DNA of 5,158 nucleotides from an uncultured Prevotella sp. GTDB lineage: Bacteria; Bacteroidota; Bacteroidia; Bacteroidales; Bacteroidaceae. This document shows positions 1 to 5,158 of the stretch, in pieces. The position numbers and the translations under genes are program-made. Below the pieces are notes generated by a model. The model had not been told where the DNA came from and made no database searches. It saw only the letters and a list, made by a program, of their open reading frames with translations. The first letter of the stretch is position 1. Every line of letters begins with the position of its first letter. The stretch spans positions 1 through 5,158 of the forward strand of contig ONMG01000283.1 in the NCBI GenBank assembly GCA_900318855.1, written 5' to 3'.

Positions 1-1179
1 GCCCTGGGCACTACCTCGTGCTCCAAGGATGACGACAGCAATCCGACGCTCGACCTCAGCCATGCCGGCGAAGGCTTTGTACTCAATGTGCCGGCCAACG
101 CCGCCAACAACACCTACGACCTGGCAGCTGCCGAGAACGTGGAGCTCACCTGCCACCAACCCAACTACGGCGGTGTGCCCTATGTGACACGCTACTTCGT
201 ACAGGTGGCCATCGACCAGAAGTTCCTCACCGACACCACCACGGCCCACAAGGAGCTGAAGACCTCCTACACCTCGGCCGACATGATGGTGGCAGCCAAT
301 GAGATGAACGACTCCATCGTGGCGCTCTTCAAGGACGCTAATCCCGATGTCAACTATCCCAACAGCCCGCGCCCCGTCTACGTAAGACTCCGCGCCGTGC
401 TCGACAACACTCACTCTGGCCTGAGCTACTCCAACACCATCACCCTGCCCAGCGTACTGGCTACCTATGTGGCACCCAAAGCCACGCTGCCCGCTCAGCT
501 CTACGTGATGGGTGCCCATGTAGGAGCCGATGCATGGAAGTCGCAGATGCCCATGCCGCAAGCCTACGGCCTGGCCGGCAACTACTACGGTGTGTTCTAC
601 ATCGACGGCGAGGGCATCAAGTGGAATGCAGGCAACAACGACAACCGTGGTTACAGCCGCACCACTGCCATTAACGACTTGGCCGGTGCCGGTGTCAAGG
701 CTGGCGATGATGACCGCATAGCTGTAAACAAGGCTGGATGGTACACGCTCTACATGATTGGCGAAATCGATGAGGAGGCCAACGTTGTGAAGTACACCCT
801 CAACATTCTGCCTGCCAACGTCTATATTTGCGGTGACGCTGCCGGCAGCTGGACGCAGGGCGACGCCTCGCTCAAGTGCACCGCTCCTGCCACAGCCGAC
901 GGTGAGTTCGTCTCTCCCGCCTTCAAAGCTGCCGGCGAAATGCGTGCCTACATCGACACCAAGGCCGGAGGCTTCGACGGTCTCGACTGGTGGCGTACGG
1001 AGTTCACGCTCTACAAGGGCACAACCCTCTACTACCGCGACTTCGATATTCCCGGAACCTGGATGCAAGGGGCCAAGGAAAAGGCCAACAAGCCCGACCC
1101 CGAGAACTACTCCGTCGCATGCTCGGCCGGTCAGAAGCTCTACGTGAACTTCAAGTTGGGCACCGGCATTGTGAAATAG
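1..1179 (+). CDS. susE: SusE-like starch-binding outer membrane lipoprotein (5' partial)
   Basis: The reading frame is open from the first base and ends at TAG 1177-1179, giving 392 visible residues. The start codon and most of the signal peptide lie left of the window. The visible N-terminus reads ALGTTSC followed by SKDDD: a lipobox cysteine (window residue 7) followed by the Bacteroidetes lipoprotein surface-export signal, so the mature protein should be tethered on the outer face of the outer membrane. Residues about 24-157 form an N-terminal SusE-type Ig/Fn3-like domain. Two beta-sandwich repeats follow, about 164-270 (opening QLYVMGAHVGADAW) and 272-392 (opening NVYICGDAAGSW), each starting with the beta-strand pattern of SusE/SusF starch-binding domains. 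The length fits the SusE family (about 390 residues, N-domain plus two binding domains). It lies 34 bp before a SusF-like gene in the same direction, so the two are probably cotranscribed. A GTG at 88 is not the real start, because the lipobox lies upstream of it. The exact glycan is inferred from the family and from the neighbouring amylase. Confidence 0.86.
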   Translation, partial: ALGTTSCSKDDDSNPTLDLSHAGEGFVLNVPANAANNTYDLAAAENVELTCHQPNYGGVPYVTRYFVQVAIDQKFLTDTTTAHKELKTSYTSADMMVAANEMNDSIVALFKDANPDVNYPNSPRPVYVRLRAVLDNTHSGLSYSNTITLPSVLATYVAPKATLPAQLYVMGAHVGADAWKSQMPMPQAYGLAGNYYGVFYIDGEGIKWNAGNNDNRGYSRTTAINDLAGAGVKAGDDDRIAVNKAGWYTLYMIGEIDEEANVVKYTLNILPANVYICGDAAGSWTQGDASLKCTAPATADGEFVSPAFKAAGEMRAYIDTKAGGFDGLDWWRTEFTLYKGTTLYYRDFDIPGTWMQGAKEKANKPDPENYSVACSAGQKLYVNFKLGTGIVK

Positions 1180-1213
1180 CACAAATGGTTAACAAGTAAG
1201 TGAAAACAAGATT
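1180..1213 (+). promoter_or_regulatory. susE-susF intergenic leader, A-rich, no Shine-Dalgarno
   Basis: The 34 bases between the two lipoprotein genes are AT-rich against the GC-rich coding sequence and contain no terminator-like hairpin and no TAnnTTTG box. This supports readthrough from susE into susF. There is no purine-rich Shine-Dalgarno core at the usual distance from ATG 1214. Bacteroidetes commonly initiate from A-rich unstructured leaders instead. Confidence 0.5.
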
Positions 1214-2719
1214 ATGAAAAGAAATATTTTATTCGGCCTTGTCGCTATGGCCAGTCTCTTCCTGGCAAGCTGTAACGGCGACTATGACGACTGGGCAAGC
1301 CCTCAGGCCTTCGACGCCGAGAGCGCAGCAGCCAAGTACGGCGTCACCTTCACCCCCGGCCCTCAGGCCGACGTGGTGATGCCAACCTCCGACGGATACG
1401 CCAACATCGTGACCATCAACAGCAACAACGAGGCCGTTTCGGGCTTCACCATCAAGAGCGTCACCATCGACGGAAAGACCATCAACGCCACAATGGACAA
1501 CAACAATGTGAGCGTAAAGGCTTCCGAACTGAGCAACATCATCCGCGACGAGTATCACTCCCGCGCCTACGTCAAGCGCGCACTCAAGGTAGTGACAACC
1601 GTGGCCGCCAACCTTAGCAACGGTGATGCCGTGACCATCGACATGGCCGGTCAGACCGACGCCTCCTTCACTCCCTATGCCACTCCCGCCATCGATCCCA
1701 AAGGCTACTTTGTGGCTGGCAACTTTGCAGAGAACGGCAGTGGCTGGGACATCACGAAGCCGGTGATGATGGAGAAGGTGAGCGACGGTGTCTACAGTGT
1801 CCACGTCACCACAACCTCCGACACCAACTGGTTCAAGTTCTACTGCGCCTCCGATGCCGACGGCACCTGGGACAGCGCCAACAAGCACCAGATGGGATGC
1901 GCTGTCAACGGTGACGACACGCGTACGGGCTACGTTGTCTACACCGACGACCCCGAGAATCCCAAGACGAGTGATGCCACCGGGGTGCAGACGCCGGTCA
2001 TCAAGGGCAAGGGGCAGTTCAAGATTACCCTCGACATGAACAACCTCACCTACACCGTGACTCCCGACGAGAGCAAATACTACCTCATTGGTAACCCCAC
2101 AGGCTGGGGACTGAGCCTCAGCTGCATGCTCTACGGCGAGGGCAACAACGTGTACAGCTACACCTACAAAGCAACCAACCAGTGGGACATCAAGGTCTTC
2201 GACGGTAAGTACTACAGTGTAGGCTCCGACGCCATCTGGGGCTACTGCTGGGGCGGCGTCAACGGCTCGACAGCAGCCAGCGGCGACCTCATCTATGCCA
2301 ACGGAAATGCCGACAAAGCCGGTGCCATCGGCCCCAAAGAGAACGGTGGCTGGTACACCTTCACCATCAACATGAACAACAACACCTATTCCTGGAAGGC
2401 CATCGACGCTCCCACCAAGACCTACAACAGCGTGAGCATCATCGGAGGCTTCAATGAATGGAAGGCCGACGTCGACATGAAGCAAGTGGAGAAGGCACCT
2501 CACAACTGGTACGTGCGCGCAACCATCAACAGCGACAGCGAACTCAAGTTCCGCGCCGACCATGACTGGGCTACCAGCTGGGGCTCCACCAAGGGCTTCA
2601 CCTTGGGTGACTCCTACTATGGTCCTACCGGCGGCGAGAACATCACCGTGCCGGCCGGTACCTACGACTTCTATCTCAACGACATCACCGGCAGGTGGAA
2701 CATCGTGGCTGTGAAATAA
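1214..2719 (+). CDS. susF: SusF-like starch-binding outer membrane lipoprotein
   Basis: Complete 501-residue protein. The N-terminus (MKRNILFGLVAMASLFLASC) is a lipoprotein signal peptide with lipobox LASC, cysteine 20, followed by the acidic stretch NGDYDDW, consistent with export to the cell surface. Residues about 21-155 form an N-terminal Ig-like domain. Three SusE/F-type binding domains follow: about 162-283 (start KGYFVAGNF), 287-396 (start KYYLIGNPTGW) and 403-500 (start YNSVSIIGGFNEW). Each begins with a strand plus Gly/Asn turn, and the last is rich in exposed-type aromatics (W416, W432, W452, W456). The layout of N-domain plus three binding domains and the length match SusF (about 485 residues) rather than SusE. 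In that family the proteins bind starch without hydrolysing it and hold it near the SusCD importer. The start is set by the signal peptide. The leader is A-rich without a Shine-Dalgarno, as is usual in Bacteroidetes. An intrinsic terminator follows 30 bp after the stop, so this is the last gene of its operon. Confidence 0.88.
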   Translation: MKRNILFGLVAMASLFLASCNGDYDDWASPQAFDAESAAAKYGVTFTPGPQADVVMPTSDGYANIVTINSNNEAVSGFTIKSVTIDGKTINATMDNNNVSVKASELSNIIRDEYHSRAYVKRALKVVTTVAANLSNGDAVTIDMAGQTDASFTPYATPAIDPKGYFVAGNFAENGSGWDITKPVMMEKVSDGVYSVHVTTTSDTNWFKFYCASDADGTWDSANKHQMGCAVNGDDTRTGYVVYTDDPENPKTSDATGVQTPVIKGKGQFKITLDMNNLTYTVTPDESKYYLIGNPTGWGLSLSCMLYGEGNNVYSYTYKATNQWDIKVFDGKYYSVGSDAIWGYCWGGVNGSTAASGDLIYANGNADKAGAIGPKENGGWYTFTINMNNNTYSWKAIDAPTKTYNSVSIIGGFNEWKADVDMKQVEKAPHNWYVRATINSDSELKFRADHDWATSWGSTKGFTLGDSYYGPTGGENITVPAGTYDFYLNDITGRWNIVAVK

Positions 2720-2748
2720 TACGCACCACACTTCCTGAGACGCCTTAC

Positions 2749-2785
2749 AGGGGCAGCGACCACAGTGCCGCTGCCCCTTTTCTTT
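2749..2785 (+). terminator. Rho-independent terminator after susF
   Basis: A perfect 10-bp stem pairs AGGGGCAGCG (2749-2758) with CGCTGCCCCT (2769-2778), with a 10-nt loop. The T-tract TTTTCTTT (2778-2785) follows directly. The stem is almost entirely G-C and begins 30 bp after the susF stop codon. This is a textbook intrinsic terminator for rightward transcription and marks the end of the susE/F transcript. Confidence 0.9.
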
Positions 2786-3037
2786 GCCCTCCCACAAAGG
2801 GCTCCCCCGGACGACCGTAACAACCAATTGAATGCGTGAGAAATAGATTGGTGGATGAGAGGCTGGAAAGATTGACCAAAACCCATAAACCCCTTTGTGC
2901 CAGCGCTGGGGGCTCAGGGCCTTTGCTAAACTCGTCCATGCGCCACCCATAATCACTGCAAAGTGTTTTTGGCTTGTTGATGAGTGATGAAAGAAATAGA
3001 AGGAAAATAGCCATGGAAAGGCTTGTCACCTTTGGTG
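2786..3037. other. Noncoding stretch with no recognisable gene
   Basis: About 250 bp between the susF terminator and the hairpin-rich region. I see no convincing coding sequence on either strand, no tRNA-like fold and no TAnnTTTG box. The only local structure noted is a perfect 10-bp palindrome CCAGCGCTGG at 2900-2909. Short open frames here lack recognisable protein features. Confidence 0.5.
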
Positions 3038-3301
3038 TGGGACTGAAGTGATGGGATAGCCGTCATGCTTGCTCGTAAGGCTCCCCCGTCGCTTCAGTCC
3101 CATAGCTCCATTCGGAGCGCAGAGCCTAAAGCATGCTTTTCTTTCTCTCGGGGAAAGACAGGATTTCTGCGCACTTCGTGCTCGTGTACCCCTTCGGGGC
3201 ACGTCGACTGAGAGAGGGGGGGGCTATCCCCGGTCAGCGCTCCTTCCAGTCGCTTAGTGTTACCCATGCTTCAGCCCTGTCGGGGCTGTCCCTGCTGACA
3301 G
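3038..3301. repeat. Hairpin-rich noncoding region with nested inverted repeats
   Basis: A dense series of small palindromes: GCTCC-ATTC-GGAGC (3105-3118), the 12-bp perfect palindrome AAAGCATGCTTT (3128-3139), GCAC-TTC-GTGC (3171-3181), CGTG-TA-CCCC-TTC-GGGG-CACG (3183-3203), CAGCCC-TGTCG-GGGCTG (3272-3288), and CTGTC-6nt-GACAG (3286-3301), which overlaps the previous one and would compete with it. Longer-range inverted repeats enclose these: TGGGACTGAAG (3038-3048) with CTTCAGTCCCA (3092-3102); GGGATAGCC (3053-3061) with GGCTATCCC (3222-3230); GGAGCGC (3114-3120) with GCGCTCC (3237-3243). A run of eight G occupies 3216-3223. This could be a REP/MITE-like repeat element common in the host genome, or a structured RNA. 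I cannot tell which from one copy. No coding function is supported. Confidence 0.55.
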
Positions 3302-3333
3302 CATTCTGCCCATCCACCACTCTCAAGAGTCAA

Positions 3334-3445
3334 GAGAAGTCAGTGAAGCATCCACGTCGTCCGTGGCAACATCACTCCCACGCAGCCCATGAGAAGTTCG
3401 TGTAGCATCCGCGATCGTCCATGGCAGAATCTCCCCGCAGGCCAC
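3334..3445. repeat. Imperfect tandem direct repeat, two copies, period 57 bp
   Basis: Unit 1 starts at 3334 (GAGAAGTCAGTGAAGCATCC) and unit 2 at 3391 (GAGAAGTTCGTGTAGCATCC). They align over roughly 55 bp with scattered substitutions and small indels, sharing the cores GAAG, GTG, AGCATCC, TCGTCC, TGGCA and CGCAG. Unit 1 contains a perfect 5-bp hairpin CCACG-TCGTC-CGTGG (3352-3366). The matching stem in unit 2 is degraded (CCGCG against CATGG). It lies between the hairpin field and the amylase regulatory region. Confidence 0.65.
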
Positions 3446-3471
3446 CAGCGTGCACCTCAGGAACCCGTTCA

Positions 3472-3485
3472 TGCAACCGATTGCA
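3472..3485. promoter_or_regulatory. LacI-family (cre-like) operator candidate
   Basis: TGCAACCGATTGCA is an inverted repeat with arms TGCAA and TTGCA around a central CG, symmetric at 12 of 14 positions. It fits the pattern TGNAANCGNTTNCA recognised by LacI/GalR-family proteins such as CcpA, and resembles MalR-type operators of starch and maltose genes. It sits 57 bp upstream of the -7 box and 91 bp upstream of the amylase ATG, so it is well placed to control that gene. The regulator itself is not in the window; binding is inferred. Confidence 0.6.
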
Positions 3486-3501
3486 CACTTCCGCTATTCG
3501 A

Positions 3502-3515
3502 TTGACCTATATCAA
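3502..3515. promoter_or_regulatory. Small dyad upstream of the amylase promoter, possible activator site
   Basis: TTGA-CCTATA-TCAA is a 14-bp dyad with perfect 4-bp arms. Its centre is about 45 bp before the start point predicted from the -7 box, a usual distance for an activator. The arms are short and could arise by chance. Confidence 0.25.
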
Positions 3516-3541
3516 CAGAGTCCCCTTAGCGGTCTTTTCTC

Positions 3542-3549
3542 TAACTTTG
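3542..3549 (+). promoter_or_regulatory. Bacteroidetes -7 promoter element for the amylase gene
   Basis: TAACTTTG matches the Bacteroidetes primary-sigma -7 consensus TAnnTTTG exactly. It ends 26 bp before ATG 3576, so transcription should begin near 3553-3556 and give a leader of about 20 nt. No clear TTG/TTTG -33 element lies about 20 bp upstream (that stretch reads AGTCCCCTTAGC), which suggests a weak promoter that may rely on an activator. Confidence 0.65.
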
Positions 3550-3575
3550 CAACAGATAACAATCATTGACGGAAA

Positions 3576-5158
3576 ATGAGACGACTTTTCACTACAATCG
3601 TTACACTCCTCTGCACCTTAGCCGTCATGGCCGAGGGATGGCCCGCCAGCTACAAAGGCGTGATGCTGCAGGGATTCTATTGGGACAGCTATGATGCCAG
3701 CCGGTGGCCCCAACTCGAGAGTCAGGCCGACGAGCTGGCCCGCTACTTCAGTCTTATCTGGGTACCGCAGAGCGGCAAATGCCTTGAGTCCTATAATGTT
3801 ATGGGTTACACACCCTACTACTATTTCGATCAGAACTCCAGCTTCGGCACCGAGCAGGAGCTGCGCTCCATGATAGCCACCTTCAAGCAGAAGGGGCTGG
3901 GCACCATCGCCGACGTGGTCATCAATCACCACAACACCCAAGGCTGGTTCGGCTTCCCCAAGGAGACCTACCAGGGCATCACCTACCAGCTGCAGCCCTC
4001 CGACATCACAGCCAACGACGACGGGGGCGCCACAGCCACGGAAGCTCGCAAGGAAGGAGTGACCCTGAGCCAGAACAACGGCGAGGGCGACGACTGGAGC
4101 GGCATGCGCGACCTTGACCACAAGAGTGCAAACGTGCAAACCATCGTGAAAGCCTACGAACAGTTCCTCCTCAAGGACCTCGGCTACACGGGATTCCGCT
4201 ACGACATGGTAAAAGGCTTTGCCGGAAGCCACGTGGCCGACTACAATACGGCGGCCGGTGTGGAATACTCCGTGGGCGAATACTGGGACGGCAACGCTTC
4301 AGCCGTGAAGAGCTGGATTGCCAGTGCACAGCGCAAGAGCGCAGCCTTCGACTTCCCCTTCCGCTACACCGTGCGCGACGCCATCAACCAGGGCGACTGG
4401 ACGAAGCTCGCCGGCAGCAGCCTCGTCAGCGACGCCGACTACCGCCAGTTTGCCGTGACCTTCGTCGAGAACCACGACACGGAGAAGCGCACCGGAGCCA
4501 ACCAGGACCCCATCACGCGCGACACCCTGGCTGCCAACGCCTTCCTGCTGGCCATGCCGGGCACACCCTGCGTCTTCTTCAAGCACTGGCGTGACTGCAA
4601 GCAGGACATCAAGGCCATGATCGACGTGCGCAAGGCCGCCGGCATCACCAGTGCCAGCACCTACACCAACACGCGCAGTACGGCGCTCGACTTCATCAAT
4701 ACCGTCAGCGGCGACAATGCCCGGCTGGCTGTCCGACTGGCCTCCTACTCTCCCCTGCCAGCCTACAGCGACGACAACTTCGTGGAAGTGCTCGCAGGAG
4801 CGCACTACGCCTACTATCTCTCACGTGACGCCGAGACGCCCTGGGCCGACAAGGCCGACGGACAGTACGACAAGGCCTTCCAAGTGACGCTGAGCGCCGT
4901 CTCGGCCGACAAGAATGCCAAGGTAGTCTACACCCTAGACGGGTCCACGCCCTCGGCCACCAACGGAACTACGGCGGAGAGCGGCACGAAAATCAGCATC
5001 ACGGCCGACTGCACGCTGAAAGTAGGGCTGCTCACGGCCGGCAGCGTGAAGAAAGTCATCGCGCGCGAGTACACACTGTCCAAGTTCCGTCCCTACACCA
5101 TCAAGGTGTATGTCAATGCCGACGAGGCCAGGTGGGATGTCAGCTCCGGCATCAACTA
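3576..5158 (+). CDS. Secreted GH13 alpha-amylase with C-terminal accessory domains (3' partial)
   Basis: The frame is open from ATG 3576 to the window edge (527 residues, no stop). An in-frame TGA at 3567-3569 makes this ATG the first possible start. Residues 1-19 (MRRLFTTIVTLLCTLAVMA) look like a signal-peptidase-I leader cleaved after AVMA, with no good lipobox. The GH13 (beta/alpha)8 barrel spans about 27-415 with all four motifs: DVVINHH (113-119), GFRYDMVKG (206-214, nucleophile D210), GEYWD (234-238, acid/base E235) and FVENHD (296-301, transition-state Asp D301). The motifs GFYWDS, GEYWD and GTPCVFF recall the plant/archaeal-type alpha-amylases (GH13_6/GH13_7) rather than SusG; the subfamily is inference. 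It should hydrolyse internal alpha-1,4 bonds of starch outside the cytoplasm. Residues about 430-502 (core YTLDGSTPS) resemble the chitobiase/hexosaminidase C-terminal Fn3-like domain. From 505 the sequence PYTIKVYVN starts what looks like a starch-binding module (CBM25/26-like), cut by the window edge. The gene has its own promoter. Confidence 0.92.
   Translation, partial: MRRLFTTIVTLLCTLAVMAEGWPASYKGVMLQGFYWDSYDASRWPQLESQADELARYFSLIWVPQSGKCLESYNVMGYTPYYYFDQNSSFGTEQELRSMIATFKQKGLGTIADVVINHHNTQGWFGFPKETYQGITYQLQPSDITANDDGGATATEARKEGVTLSQNNGEGDDWSGMRDLDHKSANVQTIVKAYEQFLLKDLGYTGFRYDMVKGFAGSHVADYNTAAGVEYSVGEYWDGNASAVKSWIASAQRKSAAFDFPFRYTVRDAINQGDWTKLAGSSLVSDADYRQFAVTFVENHDTEKRTGANQDPITRDTLAANAFLLAMPGTPCVFFKHWRDCKQDIKAMIDVRKAAGITSASTYTNTRSTALDFINTVSGDNARLAVRLASYSPLPAYSDDNFVEVLAGAHYAYYLSRDAETPWADKADGQYDKAFQVTLSAVSADKNAKVVYTLDGSTPSATNGTTAESGTKISITADCTLKVGLLTAGSVKKVIAREYTLSKFRPYTIKVYVNADEARWDVSSGIN

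Noticed and set aside
88..90. GTG as the start of the first gene
   Set aside because: The same frame is open upstream to base 1 and encodes a lipobox cysteine followed by SKDDD, so the true start lies left of the window.
2900..2909. Palindrome CCAGCGCTGG as an operator or terminator
   Set aside because: A 10-bp palindrome with no loop, no T-tract and no nearby promoter. It could easily occur by chance in GC-rich DNA.
1229..2956. 575-codon open frame on the minus strand, antisense to susF
   Set aside because: It mirrors the susF gene, whose strong C/G third-position bias removes stops on the opposite strand. The translation is low-complexity Val/Gly/His/Asp-rich with no domain or signal peptide. 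The plus-strand protein has a lipobox and clear family repeats.
2671..3029. Minus-strand frames of 71 and 94 codons spanning the susF terminator
   Set aside because: They overlap the susF 3' end or the terminator, have no recognisable protein features and no promoter for leftward transcription.
3069..3405. Two overlapping plus-strand frames of 62 and 90 codons in the intergenic region
   Set aside because: They run through the hairpins and tandem repeat. The translations are Ser/Arg/Leu-rich without domains, and there is no promoter box or plausible leader. Best explained as noncoding repeat sequence read by chance.
3334..3445. CRISPR array
   Set aside because: There are only two diverged units directly adjacent to each other, with no unique spacers between conserved repeats and no cas genes in the window.
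3618..4232. 204-codon minus-strand frame opposite the amylase N-terminal half
   Set aside because: The plus frame carries intact GH13 motifs. The minus frame is a composition shadow, rich in Val/Gly/Leu and without recognisable features.
4299..4805. 168-codon minus-strand frame opposite the amylase
   Set aside because: Same reason: antisense shadow of GC-biased codons, and it overlaps the catalytic barrel of a clear GH13 enzyme.

Overview
The window looks like the 3' part of a Bacteroidales starch/maltodextrin polysaccharide utilization locus of the Sus type, most likely from a high-GC Prevotellaceae-like organism. Support for this: two tandem SusE/SusF-type outer-membrane lipoproteins with Bacteroidetes lipoboxes (the first followed directly by a Ser-Lys-Asp-Asp-Asp surface-export signal), an A-rich leader without a Shine-Dalgarno sequence before the second, a Bacteroidetes -7 box (TAnnTTTG) before the amylase, and strongly C/G-ending codons. 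Genus assignment is inference.

Layout: (1) 1-1179, 5'-truncated susE-like lipoprotein gene. (2) 34-bp gap, then 1214-2719, a complete susF-like lipoprotein gene with three predicted starch-binding domains. (3) 2749-2785, a strong intrinsic terminator closing that operon. (4) An 856-bp noncoding interval (2720-3575). It holds, in order, a featureless stretch, a dense field of short hairpins and nested inverted repeats (3038-3301), an imperfect tandem repeat of period 57 bp (3334-3445), a LacI/cre-like palindrome (3472-3485), a second small dyad (3502-3515) and a -7 promoter box (3542-3549). (5) 3576-5158, a GH13 alpha-amylase gene that runs off the right edge with no stop, with all four GH13 motifs intact, a chitobiase-like domain and the start of a probable starch-binding module.

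How the parts fit: the SusE/SusF-like proteins would hold starch at the cell surface next to a SusC/SusD importer presumably encoded just upstream of the window. The amylase would cut the polymer. Unlike SusG of Bacteroides thetaiotaomicron, it has an ordinary signal-peptidase-I-like leader and no convincing lipobox, so it is probably secreted or anchored by a C-terminal sorting domain outside the window. The terminator and separate promoter suggest the amylase is transcribed independently of the susE/F unit, possibly under a LacI-family sugar regulator.

The genes are a familiar system. The least explained parts are the intergenic hairpin field, the tandem repeat and the putative operators.
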